Assembly: GCF_001612615.1 (NCBI RefSeq)
Contig: NZ_BDAU01000009.1
Span: forward strand, 1 to 64,000
Source: Nocardia amikacinitolerans NBRC 108937
Lineage (GTDB): Bacteria; Actinomycetota; Actinomycetes; Mycobacteriales; Mycobacteriaceae
Direction: 5' to 3'
Length of the DNA: 64,000 nt
Shown: piece by piece, positions 28,464-37,165 of the stretch
How positions within the stretch are numbered: position 1 is the first letter of the stretch
How the letters are laid out: each line of letters begins with the position of its first letter
Position numbers and translations under genes: made by a program
The notes under the pieces: generated by a model
What the model was told of the DNA's origin: nothing
Databases searched by the model: none
Seen by the model: only the letters and a program-made list of their open reading frames with translations

Positions 28464-29875
28464 ACGGGTATGGCGGCCGTGACTTGCGTGCCGGGCCGAG
28501 CGAGACGCTCACCGACCGTCTCGTCGATTTCGTCGGCCTCCTGCGCGAGTACGGAATCCACGCGGGCCCCAGCGAAACCGTCGACGCCGCGTCCGCGATC
28601 GTCGCCCTCGGCGTCGAGAACCGCGAACGCCTGCGCTCCGGTCTCGCCGCCTGCCTGCTGCGCCGCAACGGCCAACGCGCCGTCTTCGACCAGCTCTTCG
28701 ACCTCTTTTTCCTGACCGCCGTAAGGCCGACTCCGGCAACGGTTCCCGAGTCCGTCGAGACGCTGCGCGAACGTCTCGCCGCCGCGCTGGCCGCCGACGA
28801 CCAGGCCGCGCTCGCCGAACTCGCCAGCCAATCCCTCACCGAACTGGGCGGTTACGGCGGTACGGGCGGAGCGGGCCAATCGTCCCGCCCGGTCACCACC
28901 GCGTCCGGCGCGGGCTGGTCCTCGTACCAGACCATGAAAGCCCTTCGCCCGGAAGAACTTCTGGATCGCGTCGTCGCGAGTATGGGCGGCGCGGGCGAAC
29001 TCGACTCCGCCGTCCAAACCATCGAGGCCCAACGCAGGCTGCGCTCCTTCCGCACCGCCGTCCAAACCCAGGCCCGCCTCCGCTCGGCCGACCTGCGCGG
29101 CACCGACTACATCGCCCGCCGCGGCGTCGAAATGGCAACGGACCGAATAGATTTCCTCGGCGCCCGCGAACAGGACCTCGCAGAGATGCGCCGCCTCGTG
29201 AACCCGTTGGCCCGCAAACTCGCCACCCGCCTCGCCGCCCGTCGCCGCAAGGCCGTCCGCGGCCAGATCGACATGCGCCGCACCCTGCGCCGCTCCATGG
29301 CCACCGGCGGCGTCCCCGTCGACCCGGTACTCCGCGCCCGCAAACACGGCCGCCCCGACCTCGTCGTCCTCGCCGACCTCTCCGGCTCCGTCACCGGATT
29401 CGCCGAATTCACCCTCCAACTCGTCCAGGCGCTGCAAGACCAATTCAGCAAGGTCCGCAGCTTCGGTTTCATCGACACCTGCGCCGAGATCACCGGCTTC
29501 TTCACCCCCGGCGAACCACCCCAACCCGGCCTCTCCGCCCGAATCATCCGCGAAGCCAACGTCTCTCGGTTCGGCAGCAGCAACTACGGCGAAGCCCTCC
29601 GCACCTTCGCCGACACCCACCTCGACACCCTCGGCCCCCGCACCTCCCTCCTCATCCTCGGCGACGCCCGCACCAACCGCACCGACCCCAACCTCCCCGC
29701 CCTGCAATCGATGACCGATCGAGCCAAACACACCCACTGGCTCAACCCCGAACCCGCCCGCTCTTGGTCCACCGGCGACTCCGCCGCGCTGACCTACGCG
29801 GAGCACGTAACCATGCACGAATGCCGCAACGTGCGCCAGCTGACGGAAGTGATCAGCCGCTTGCTGCCAGCATGA
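28460..29875 (+). CDS. VWA-domain protein, CoxE-like partner of MoxR
   Basis: 471 residues from the ATG overlapping the moxR stop. The N-terminal ~280 residues are helical (LTDRLVDFVGLLREYGIHAG) with a Gly-rich insert near residue 135. The C-terminal half is a VWA domain with a MIDAS-type LADLSGSVTGF and a later LGDART segment. Such proteins bind the MoxR ATPase and metal-dependent partners. Predicted cytoplasmic, no spans. The pair is best called a MoxR-VWA maturation module of unknown target. Confidence 0.9.
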
Positions 29876-30013
29876 GGCTCGGCGACATCGCCGCGCCGCA
29901 GCGGTAGATCGTCCAGCGGGCGTACCAGCGCCGCCCGGTTCGTCTCTACCGGTCAGCAAGCAGTGAGCCGCAGACCTGGCGATGACCGGCCACTCCCGAA
30001 TCCAGCTGGGGTA

Positions 30014-30901
30014 TCAGCCGGCGGCCTTGAAAGCTGCGAACCGTTCTTTCAATCGTTCCCGCGAGGGCCGATCGCTCCGTCGAGGTGGCTCCACCAGCTT
30101 CTTGCCGTTCATGTCGCGGAACCCGTGCCGAAGCATCGGTCCATCACTGGGATCGTTCATCAGCTTCGGTCCGATGACGATGTCGTAGGCGGGGGAGATA
30201 CCGAGCAGATTTGCGTCGAACGCCGCGTGGTGAATCTTGCAGAGGCAGAGGCCATTCGTTACTTCAGGGGTTCCGTTCTCATCGTTGTCCGCAACGATGT
30301 GGGCTGCATCCAGCAGTTGGCGGTATCCCAGACCGCAGATCCCGCAGCGATTGTCGTACGCCACCAGGATTCGCCCTCTGAACTCTGGCTGGTGCAGTCG
30401 TTGTTTGGCGAGGCGGCGGGTATAGCGCCGCTCCAGAGGACTCAGGTTCTCCGGGTCCGAAACTTCCGCAAGGTCCTTGTCCAGCGACAGTATGAACCGC
30501 TTCCGTGCCTTGTCGTCGTTGATGACGTAAACGGGGAACACCGGGACGAAGATGCCGGGTCGAATCCATCGAAGCAGGATGATCGGCAGTTGTAGTTCGT
30601 ATGCGCGCCGTAGTTTTGCGTTGTCGCCGTCGGTGCTCCCGGCTCGGTACGAGTACACGAACATGGAGTCGCCGATCTCTTCATCCGCATACTGGCTGTT
30701 CGGATTCGACACGATCGACAGTGTCGCCATCAGGTCGCGAGGATTCCAGATGCCGCGATTCTGGTCGATCAGTCGGCGCGGCCCACCTTCGAGTGGAAAC
30801 GCCGATAGCTCGGCGCGGGTCAATGAACCCTTCTCCTCAACTTGTCGCGCGAGATGCTCGAAGATCATCTCGCGCAACTCCAACTCGACCCCACGATCCA
30901 C
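30014..30901 (-). CDS. HNH endonuclease, ScoMcrA/COG3440-like predicted restriction enzyme
   Basis: 295 residues. The C-terminal HNH domain is complete: CGICG zinc pair, LLDAAHIVADNDEN, NGLCLCKIHHAAFD with the second zinc site and catalytic His, then LLGI. The N-terminal ~170 residues contain VYSYRAGSTDGDNAKLRRAY, PIILLRWIRPGIFVPVFPVY and VINDDKARKRFIL. That arrangement resembles the SRA-like module of ScoMcrA-type, modification-dependent (type IV) restriction enzymes; this assignment is from memory of motif order, not a search. No methyltransferase is adjacent, which also fits a type IV enzyme. Base composition is lower in GC than the flanking core genes. Confidence 0.8.
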   Translation of the reverse strand: MDRGVELELREMIFEHLARQVEEKGSLTRAELSAFPLEGGPRRLIDQNRGIWNPRDLMATLSIVSNPNSQYADEEIGDSMFVYSYRAGSTDGDNAKLRRAYELQLPIILLRWIRPGIFVPVFPVYVINDDKARKRFILSLDKDLAEVSDPENLSPLERRYTRRLAKQRLHQPEFRGRILVAYDNRCGICGLGYRQLLDAAHIVADNDENGTPEVTNGLCLCKIHHAAFDANLLGISPAYDIVIGPKLMNDPSDGPMLRHGFRDMNGKKLVEPPRRSDRPSRERLKERFAAFKAAG

Positions 30902-30995
30902 GTGTGGAGTGTGCCATGTTCACCCTTGCGAGTCACGGATTCGTGAGCGGTCGGGCCCGAGTTCGATGGAGGAAGCAGCTCAGTCCGCGATCCCG

Positions 30996-31586
30996 TTATG
31001 TAAGGATCTGGTGCTCTTCGGCGTTCGACCCTGCATCATCGAGCCAGCCTGCATTCCCTCGGCCGACGATGTATCGACCGCCCGGCGGATTCGCGTACAC
31101 CTCCCTGAGTGCTGCACGGGCGGGAGGCGACGCATTGGCGAGATTGTTGTCGCGAGTGCGCGTCCAGTCAGTCCAAGCCCATCCTGCTCCTGCATCGACG
31201 TGGTACTCGGTAGCCGTTCTCGGGGATCCGTCGACGAAAACCTGTATCTCGGTGGGCCCGTCAGGGTCGCGGGCGATTACGACTTCGACAGTCGGTGCCG
31301 CAACGGTTGGGGTGGAGTTCGTGCGGTCGATCTCAGGTGAAACCGCCGACTCGTCCAACGGCAACTGGGCGGGGGTGAATCCACGACCAGAGCGGGTGAG
31401 CGCGTGGGCGCCCAGACGAACGACTTGACCCAAGGTCTCCCAATCCAACGAGAGCTCGAACTCGCTCCCGTGTGAGGGTCCGAAGATCAGCGTGACGGCG
31501 TCGCTGTCGTCGTCACCGGATGCGACTCGCACCTGGCAACCCTGTTGTGTAGCAACCCAACTGCCGATGGCCAGACGTTCGAACAT
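30996..31586 (-). CDS. Hypothetical protein divergent from an XRE regulator
   Basis: 196 residues from ATG 31586, which has GAAGGGG 5 nt upstream. N-terminal ~65 residues (FERLAIGSWVATQQGCQVRV, LIFGPSHGSEFELSLDWETL) look like a small beta-rich domain; a linker follows, then VEVVIARDPDGPTEIQVFVD and a C-terminal AALREVYANPPGGRYIVGRG. No signal, span or catalytic motif. It shares a 183-bp AT-richer intergenic region with the XRE gene at 31770 and is likely co-regulated by it. I do not recognise the family. Confidence 0.65.
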   Translation of the reverse strand: MFERLAIGSWVATQQGCQVRVASGDDDSDAVTLIFGPSHGSEFELSLDWETLGQVVRLGAHALTRSGRGFTPAQLPLDESAVSPEIDRTNSTPTVAAPTVEVVIARDPDGPTEIQVFVDGSPRTATEYHVDAGAGWAWTDWTRTRDNNLANASPPARAALREVYANPPGGRYIVGRGNAGWLDDAGSNAEEHQILT

Positions 31587-31666
31587 GTCAACCCCTTCGA
31601 CTCGTTTGATCGTGGCTGTTCGAAGGTCGACCGCTTGCCTCCCGCCTGGCCGTCCCACCGATGATG

Positions 31667-31720
31667 TGATCATAGGGGAGATATATCTGGCATATCGTCT
31701 GATTCGTGAATTGATATATC
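31667..31720. promoter_or_regulatory. Paired palindromes in the divergent XRE promoter region
   Basis: GATATATC occurs at 31680-31687 and again at 31713-31720, exactly 33 bp apart (about three helical turns), both followed by TG. A TGATCA palindrome lies at 31667-31672. The stretch is markedly AT-rich against its surroundings. Likely operators for the XRE protein at 31770-32636 (inference). Confidence 0.5.
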
Positions 31721-31769
31721 TGAACCTGGCAGACTGCAGGTATTGCCAAAGTCCGACAAGGGGAGTCCG

Positions 31770-32636
31770 ATGTCTGATCCCGGTACACGGTCCGATCCGT
31801 CTGCTCTGCGCTTCTTGATCGGTCACGACCTGCGCGTTGCCCGCGAGCGTGCTGGCAAGACCCAGACGGAGGCGGCGAAGCTGCTCGGATGCGCGCAATC
31901 ACGCATCAACGCGTTGGAGACGGCGAAGGTGCAACAGCAGCCGGACGATGTCGACCGACTTCTGACGTTCTATGGCGTCGAGGTCGCCCACCGCGATCGA
32001 GTCACCTCGCTGGCGGGACGTGCCGACCAGACGACCTGGTGGGGTCCGTTTCGAGATGTCCTCCCGGGGTGGTTCAAAACCTTTGTCGGCCTGGAGGGTC
32101 TCGCTACCCGCGTCTTTACTTACGAGCCGCAGTTGCTGCCCGGGCAGCTACAGACTGCCGCCTACGCGACCGCATTGCTCGATGGTCACCTGCGCGTTCC
32201 CCCGATCGATGTTCCGCAGGTCGTACAGGCCCGGATGGCTCGGCAGCGCCTGACGGATGTCGATCGGCCGCTGCATCTTCGGGCAGTGATCGAGGAGTAC
32301 GTGCTCGACCGCGTGGTCGGCGGTCCTTCGGTCATGCGCGCACAGCTCGAGCACTTGCTCGATCTGATCGGCCTCGACAATGTCGAGCTACACGTGATGC
32401 CGGTGACCGTCACGGTGCACGACGGACTCGACGGTGACTTCATGCTGCTCGACTTCGACCAAGCTCAGTCGATCGGATACATCGAATACCCGGCTGGAGC
32501 GTTGTATGTGCAGGAAGCTGGGCAAGTCGACGAGTATAGGATGATCGCCGATCGGCTTTGCGGATCGGCACTCTCGAAGTCGGACACGGCTGATCTCATC
32601 CGGGACCGCATCGCAAGGCTTGCACGCGTGCGTTAG
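31770..32636 (+). CDS. XRE-family regulator with DUF5753 domain
   Basis: 288 residues from ATG 31770 (AAGGGGA upstream). The N-terminal helix-turn-helix reads LRVARERAGKTQTEAAKLLG then CAQSRINALE. The C-terminal DUF5753 region shows FVGLEGLATRVFTYEPQLLP, the LQTAAYA segment, an RQRLTD, and the typical LDFD...GYIEYPAGALYVQE end. This family is paired with DUF397 genes throughout actinobacteria; in Streptomyces several such pairs act as regulators and antagonists in development or antibiotic control. The DUF397 gene begins 10 bp after its stop. Confidence 0.92.
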   Translation: MSDPGTRSDPSALRFLIGHDLRVARERAGKTQTEAAKLLGCAQSRINALETAKVQQQPDDVDRLLTFYGVEVAHRDRVTSLAGRADQTTWWGPFRDVLPGWFKTFVGLEGLATRVFTYEPQLLPGQLQTAAYATALLDGHLRVPPIDVPQVVQARMARQRLTDVDRPLHLRAVIEEYVLDRVVGGPSVMRAQLEHLLDLIGLDNVELHVMPVTVTVHDGLDGDFMLLDFDQAQSIGYIEYPAGALYVQEAGQVDEYRMIADRLCGSALSKSDTADLIRDRIARLARVR

Positions 32637-32645
32637 GAGTACCGC

Positions 32646-33026
32646 TTGACCATCGACGACCGCCTCGCATGGCGAACCTCGACGTACAGCGGCGCCGGTG
32701 AGAACTGTGTGGAGGTCGCACCGGCTGAAAGCAGCGTGTATCTACGGCACAGCAAGCGGCCTGCCGATGGAACGATCACCTTCGACGCTGTCGCCTGGAG
32801 CAGGTTCGTCCGCGAGGTGTTGGGGCTGGCGAGCGACGCTAATGGCGTTGTCGCCGTGGAGATCAGCGGCGATGCGACCCTAGTCAGATCATTGTCTGGG
32901 CCGGAGTTGCTCAGCTTCGACGATGGCGAATGGTCCGCTTTTCGCGCAGGAGCACGCGATGGTGAGTTCGATTTCGTGGATGGTGCCACGTCCAGCCGGA
33001 CGATGCGGGTGCGGCGTTGGGCGTAG
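32646..33026 (+). CDS. Double DUF397 protein
   Basis: 126 residues from TTG 32646; AGGAG lies 6 nt upstream and there is no ATG nearby. A first DUF397 unit (about residues 9-58) is canonical: WRTSTYSGAGENCVEVAPAE, YLRHSKRPADG, WSRFVREV. A second, degenerate unit follows (VRSLSGPELLSFDDGEWSAF then RAGARDGEFDF), giving twice the normal family length. DUF397 proteins are thought to bind or antagonise the upstream XRE regulator. The TAG stop at 33024 is followed in the same frame by a further 145 sense codons. Confidence 0.85.
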   Translation: MTIDDRLAWRTSTYSGAGENCVEVAPAESSVYLRHSKRPADGTITFDAVAWSRFVREVLGLASDANGVVAVEISGDATLVRSLSGPELLSFDDGEWSAFRAGARDGEFDFVDGATSSRTMRVRRWA

Positions 33027-33464
33027 AGCAACACGATCGCGGCCGGTGAGCACGAACGGGCTGTCCGAGGCGGTCAGAACGCGGCCGAGCAGTTCGATGC
33101 GCTCCCTGGGCGGCATTGGGGGTCTTCGATCCGGTTCTGTGAAGGCGGGCGGAAGATCAGCGACACCGAGATCCTGCTAGAGGCAATCGGCGTTCGATAC
33201 GGGTCGTCGTACGACGAAGCGGCCTTTTTCGAGTGGCTCGACAAGATTCCTGCCGTGCGTTCATACAAAGGTGAGTTGCGAACGCTCTACATCGAAGTCG
33301 ACGCTGCGGCCGATGACGAATCCGTATACGAACTCGTATCCCTGTTCCATCGGTACCACGTCGACATGTCGCAGTTGCGCGTGTTTGATACGGAGCGGAT
33401 CGGCGAATGGTTTCGTAGGCCCGAAAGTTATTGGTACGAGGCCGTTTTCGGCCTATCGCGCTAG
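33027..33464 (+). pseudogene. Start-less reading frame following DUF397, probable gene remnant
   Basis: This frame continues in phase directly after the DUF397 stop and is open for 145 codons to TAG 33462. No ATG, GTG or TTG occurs before GTG 33255, and that codon has no ribosome site. The part from about 33147 on has a protein-like composition: KISDTEILLEAIGVRYGSSY, DEAAFFEWLDKIP, GELRTLYIEVD, ELVSLFHRYHVDMSQLRVFD, IGEWFRRPESYWYEAVFG. It is either a 5'-truncated pseudogene, a 69-codon gene from 33255, or a readthrough extension. I do not recognise the family. Confidence 0.5.
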
Positions 33465-33486
33465 GCTCGGCACGGAGTGCGACGCT

Positions 33487-33777
33487 TCAACGGCCTGCGT
33501 GCTTGAACTGCCACGCGGCAATCCCCAGGACCGCGATCCCCACAACCAACATCACCAACCCACTCATCATCAACCGCACCGTAATCCGGTGCAGTCGCTC
33601 GTATCGCTGGCGGTTTTCGAAGAACTGGTCGGTGGGGATGGTGTCGCCGATGAAGCAGGATTCGGAGGCTTTGGTGGCGCGGGTGGCGAGGGAGTCGGTG
33701 ATGCGGCCTGCGGTGAGGGTGAGGAAGGCGGTGGTGATGCAGGTGATGGAGATGGCGGTGAGCGCGATGTCGAGCAT
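33487..33777 (-). CDS. Small two-span membrane protein
   Basis: 96 residues from ATG 33777 (GGGGG upstream). Two helices: LTAISITCITTAFLTLTAG near the N-terminus and LMMSGLVMLVVGIAVLGIAA near the C-terminus, joined by a ~45-residue hydrophilic loop (TKASESCFIGDTIPTDQFFE). No family recognised. It ends the accessory stretch and lies downstream of nothing on its strand. Confidence 0.65.
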   Translation of the reverse strand: MLDIALTAISITCITTAFLTLTAGRITDSLATRATKASESCFIGDTIPTDQFFENRQRYERLHRITVRLMMSGLVMLVVGIAVLGIAAWQFKHAGR

Positions 33778-33921
33778 GGGACCCCCGGTAATCCGGGCCC
33801 GCCGGTGTCTGGCGGGCGGTTGCCTTGGTAGCACTAGTTTGGCGGTGGGGTCCGACAGGTTCGGGTGACGCTTCTCGATCGTGGCGCCTGGATCTCGGTT
33901 CGGGTCGAGCAGGAGGCGGAC

Positions 33922-34935
33922 TCAGCGGCGGACTTCGGTCAGTGCGACCGGCCGGCGCTCGGCGCGCGAGAGTTCGCAGGCTTCGGCGATGTAGAAGGCT
34001 TCGAGGGCGTCGGCGACTGTGCAGGGACTCGGTGCGGTTCCGGTGGCGACGGCGACGAAGGTGGTGAGTTCCTCGGTGTAGGCGCGGCGGAATCGTTCTA
34101 TGAAGCCGGGGTAGGCGGGGTAGGGGGAGGTGGGGTGGTCGGGTTCGACGGAGTGGAGCGGGGCGCGGTCGTCGAGGCCGACGATGGCGTTGCCTCGGGA
34201 GCCGAGCACTTCGAGGCGGACGTCGTATCCCGCGCCGTTGTAGCGGCCGAGGTTGACGGTCGCGAGGGTGCCGTCGTCGAGTGTGAGCAGGACGGCGGCG
34301 GTGTCGATATCGCCTGCGGCGGTGAAGAATTCGTCGCCGCGATTGGCGCCGCGGGCGTAGACCTCGGTGACTTCGCGGCCGGTGACCCAGCGGATGATGT
34401 CGAAATCGTGGACGCCGCAATCGCGGAACAGGCCGCCGGAGCGGGGGATGTAATCGGCGGGTGGCGGTGCGGGGTCCAGTGTCGTGGCTCGCAGGGTGTG
34501 CAGCCAGCCGAGTTCGCCGCCGGCGACGGCCGCGCGGGCGGCGCGGTAGCCGGCGTCGAAGCGGCGTTGGAAGCCGATCTGCACGGGAACGGCGCTGTCG
34601 CGCACACGGTCGAGCACGGCCAGCGTGCCGTCGATGTCGCGGGCGACCGGCTTCTCGCAGAAGACCGGGATGCCGCGGTCGATGGCCGCCGCGATCAGCG
34701 CGGGATGGGAATCGGTCGCGGTGGCGATGACGAGCCCGGTGAGGTCGGCGGCGAGGAGCGTCTCGATGTCCCCAACAGCCTCGACGCCGAGTTTGGCCGC
34801 GGTGGTGCGCGCGCGGGTGGCGTCGAGGTCGGCGACGACGACGCGGTCGACGCCGGGGAGCCCGTGCAGGGTTTCGGCGTGCGCCGTGCCGATGCGGCCG
34901 ACGCCCGCGAGGCCTAGTGTGACGGTGCTGCTCAT
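33922..34935 (-). CDS. Gfo/Idh/MocA oxidoreductase, probable inositol 2-dehydrogenase
   Basis: 337 residues from ATG 34935 (GGAGG upstream). Rossmann fold LGLAGVGRIGTAHAETL, the EKP motif in FCEKPVARD, and the catalytic CGVHDFDIIRW with Asp/His match the GFO_IDH_MocA family, in which inositol dehydrogenase (IolG) oxidises myo-inositol to scyllo-inosose with NAD. The iol context makes that the most likely activity; scyllo-inositol or a related cyclitol is possible. It follows the LacI gene on the same strand (42 bp), so the repressor and dehydrogenase form a unit divergent from the main operon. Confidence 0.85.
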   Translation of the reverse strand: MSSTVTLGLAGVGRIGTAHAETLHGLPGVDRVVVADLDATRARTTAAKLGVEAVGDIETLLAADLTGLVIATATDSHPALIAAAIDRGIPVFCEKPVARDIDGTLAVLDRVRDSAVPVQIGFQRRFDAGYRAARAAVAGGELGWLHTLRATTLDPAPPPADYIPRSGGLFRDCGVHDFDIIRWVTGREVTEVYARGANRGDEFFTAAGDIDTAAVLLTLDDGTLATVNLGRYNGAGYDVRLEVLGSRGNAIVGLDDRAPLHSVEPDHPTSPYPAYPGFIERFRRAYTEELTTFVAVATGTAPSPCTVADALEAFYIAEACELSRAERRPVALTEVRR

Positions 34936-34977
34936 CGATCCTCCTGTGGTAGGAATGCGATTGCTTGCCTTCATGTT

Positions 34978-35979
34978 TCAGCCGGGCGCGGCGGTGGTTC
35001 CGCGGACGACGAGCTCGGGTTCGAGTCTGCGACGGACGGGGTCGGTGCGGTTGTCGCGCAGACGTTCGGCGAGCGCTTCCACGGCCAGCTCGCCCATCCG
35101 GACGCGCGGCTGGTCGATGGTGGTGAGTGCGATGTGGCGCAACGCGGCGAGCGAGGTGTTGTCGTAACCGACGACCGAGACGTCCTGCGGCACACGCAGT
35201 CCGGCTTCCTCGAGCGCCGACATGGCGCCGACCGCGTTGAAGTCGTTGCCGCACACCAGCGCGGTGGGAAAGTTGCCGGGCGAGAAGATCTTCAGTAGCT
35301 TGCGCACCCCGGCCATGCCTGCCGAGTCGGTGTGTTCGCTGGAGATCACCATCGGCTCCAGACCGTGTCGCGCCATCGCGGTGCGGTAGCCGCGGCGGCG
35401 CGCGGCGGCGGTGAACGCGGCTCCGCCGTCGAGGTGCACGATTCGACTGTGGCCCAACGAGACCAGATGGTCGACGGCCAGTGTCGCGCCGAGTTCGCCG
35501 TCGTCGTTGACGGTGTCGACGCCCGCGATCGTGGAGCCGCGTGAGACCAACACGAGCGGAACCTGCTGCGCCGCTTGACGAATCGCCGCAGCGGGCAACA
35601 CGGGGGAGAGCAGGATGATCCCGCCGGGCCGGAACGACAGCAGGCTCTCCAGCGCGGTGCGCTCGCGAGCGGCACTGCGGCGGCCGGTGTTCAGGATCAG
35701 TTCGAGCCCCGACCGCTGCGCGGCGGCGTCCATCCCCTCCACCACGTCGGCGAAGAAGGCGTTGCGCAGATCCGAGACGAGGACGCCGACGATATTGGAG
35801 GTCCGGCTGGCCAGCGATCTCGCCATGATGTGCGGCTGATAGCCGAGCTCGCGCGCGGCCTCGAGCACGGCACGGCGCCGGTGCGCGCTGACCTTGGGCG
35901 AATTCCGCATGACCAGGGAGACCAGCGCGCGGGAGACGCCCGCGCGTGCGGCGACGTCCTCCATCGTCGGTCGCGCCAT
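34978..35979 (-). CDS. LacI-family repressor of the inositol island
   Basis: 333 residues from ATG 35979 (GGAGG 5 nt upstream). The N-terminal helix-turn-helix and hinge read TMEDVAARAGVSRALVSLVM and LGYQPHIMARSLASR. The C-terminal type-1 periplasmic-binding fold senses an effector (NIVGVLVSDLRNAFFADVVE, DVSVVGYDN). It is divergent from iolE; a perfect 14-bp palindrome in the iolE promoter and a second imperfect copy near its own start are fitting operators. The effector may be inositol or a catabolic intermediate (inference). Confidence 0.92.
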   Translation of the reverse strand: MARPTMEDVAARAGVSRALVSLVMRNSPKVSAHRRRAVLEAARELGYQPHIMARSLASRTSNIVGVLVSDLRNAFFADVVEGMDAAAQRSGLELILNTGRRSAARERTALESLLSFRPGGIILLSPVLPAAAIRQAAQQVPLVLVSRGSTIAGVDTVNDDGELGATLAVDHLVSLGHSRIVHLDGGAAFTAAARRRGYRTAMARHGLEPMVISSEHTDSAGMAGVRKLLKIFSPGNFPTALVCGNDFNAVGAMSALEEAGLRVPQDVSVVGYDNTSLAALRHIALTTIDQPRVRMGELAVEALAERLRDNRTDPVRRRLEPELVVRGTTAAPG

Positions 35980-36069
35980 CTCGCCTCCGTCCGCCATTCC
36001 GAATCCCGGCTCGCCGAAGCCGCGCCGGCTGCCGGATCGGACGTTACACGGGGCGCGGCGCGGCATCAA

Positions 36070-36081
36070 TGGAGCGCTCTA
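36070..36081. promoter_or_regulatory. LacI-type operator, imperfect copy
   Basis: TGGAGCGCTCTA shares 11 of 12 positions with the perfect operator at 36205-36218 and is centred 136 bp upstream of it, close to the lacI start. It may support autoregulation or looping. Confidence 0.5.
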
Positions 36082-36176
36082 ATCGGACATTGCCAGACGA
36101 TCGCCCCGCGTCCTCTTGCCGTGCCGGGCAAAGAAATACGAGGTGGAGACGCGGAAACGCGCGGGAGTCGCACCCC

Positions 36177-36205
36177 TTGACACGATGTGGCCTGCGTTAC
36201 ATAGT
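36177..36205 (+). promoter_or_regulatory. iol operon promoter
   Basis: Perfect -35 TTGACA (36177-36182), 17-bp spacer, -10-like CATAGT (36200-36205). The LacI operator starts on the last base of the -10. Confidence 0.6.
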
Positions 36206-36218
36206 TGGAGCGCTCCAA
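36205..36218. promoter_or_regulatory. LacI operator, perfect palindrome
   Basis: TTGGAGCGCTCCAA is a perfect 14-bp palindrome with the central GCGC typical of LacI-family operators. It overlaps the -10/+1 region of the iol promoter, so binding would block initiation. Confidence 0.75.
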
Positions 36219-36256
36219 AGCGAGGGCACCTGTTCACCTCGAAGGTCGGAGAGACG

Positions 36257-37153
36257 ATGACCGAACCTCTCTACCCGCTACGCATCGCGGCCGCACCGAT
36301 CTCCTGGGGCGTGTGCGAAGTCCCCGGCTGGGGCCATGTGCTCGAGGCGGGAACCGTGCTTGCCGAGATGGCGCGGTTGGGCATCACCGCGACCGAACTG
36401 GGCCCACCCGGCTACCTCCCGGATGACCCGGCGGTGCTGCGCGCTTTGCTCGACCGCTTCGGCATCCGCGCCGTCGGCGGGTTCCTCGCGCTGCCGCTGC
36501 ACCGTGCACCGGAGGACGCGCTGGCCGCCGCGCAACGGGCGGCCGCGCTGTTCGCCGCCACCGGAGCGGAGGTCCTGGTGCTGGCCGCTGCCACCGGCCT
36601 GGACGGTTACGATGCGCGCCCCGAACTCGACGTCACCGAGTGGCGAACCCTGCTGGACACCGCCGCGGCCGTCCGCGATCTTGCCGCGGCGCACGGCCTG
36701 CGCACCGTGCTGCACCCGCACGTCGGCACGCACGTGGAGACCGAGGCCGAGGTCGAACGGTTCCTCGCGGACTCCGACCTCGATCTCTGCCTCGACACGG
36801 GCCATCTGCTGATCGGCGGAACCGACCCTGTCGATCTGGCCCGCAGGCACCCGCACCGCATCGGACACGTCCACCTCAAGGACGTGCGCGCCGAAATCGC
36901 CGCCGAAGTGCACGGTGGCGCAATCGAATACAGCGAAGCGGTCCGACGCGGGCTATACGCACCGCTCGGCCGGGGCGACATCGATATCGCGGCACTCGTG
37001 CGCGCGGTCCGCGAGGCGGGGTACCGCGGCTGGTACGTCATCGAGCAGGACACCGCGCTGCGACCGACCGACCCCGTGACCTCGGCAAGCCGCGACGCGC
37101 AACACAGTCTGCGCTACCTCGCCGACCTGGCCGTCGCATCGGCGTCACGGTAG
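36257..37153 (+). CDS. iolE: Inosose dehydratase-like sugar isomerase
   Basis: 298 residues from ATG 36257 (CGGAGAG upstream). TIM-barrel of the AP-endonuclease-2/xylose-isomerase type with the IolE-like start IAAAPISWGVCEVPGWGH and LGITATELGPPGYLPDD. Metal ligands are suggested by LHPHVGTHVE, LCLDTGHLLIG, HVHLKD and YVIEQD. IolE dehydrates 2-keto-myo-inositol to the diketone used by IolD. First gene of the operon, directly behind the operator-controlled promoter. Confidence 0.88.
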   Translation: MTEPLYPLRIAAAPISWGVCEVPGWGHVLEAGTVLAEMARLGITATELGPPGYLPDDPAVLRALLDRFGIRAVGGFLALPLHRAPEDALAAAQRAAALFAATGAEVLVLAAATGLDGYDARPELDVTEWRTLLDTAAAVRDLAAAHGLRTVLHPHVGTHVETEAEVERFLADSDLDLCLDTGHLLIGGTDPVDLARRHPHRIGHVHLKDVRAEIAAEVHGGAIEYSEAVRRGLYAPLGRGDIDIAALVRAVREAGYRGWYVIEQDTALRPTDPVTSASRDAQHSLRYLADLAVASASR

Positions 37154-37165
37154 GAGGCGTGCCGG

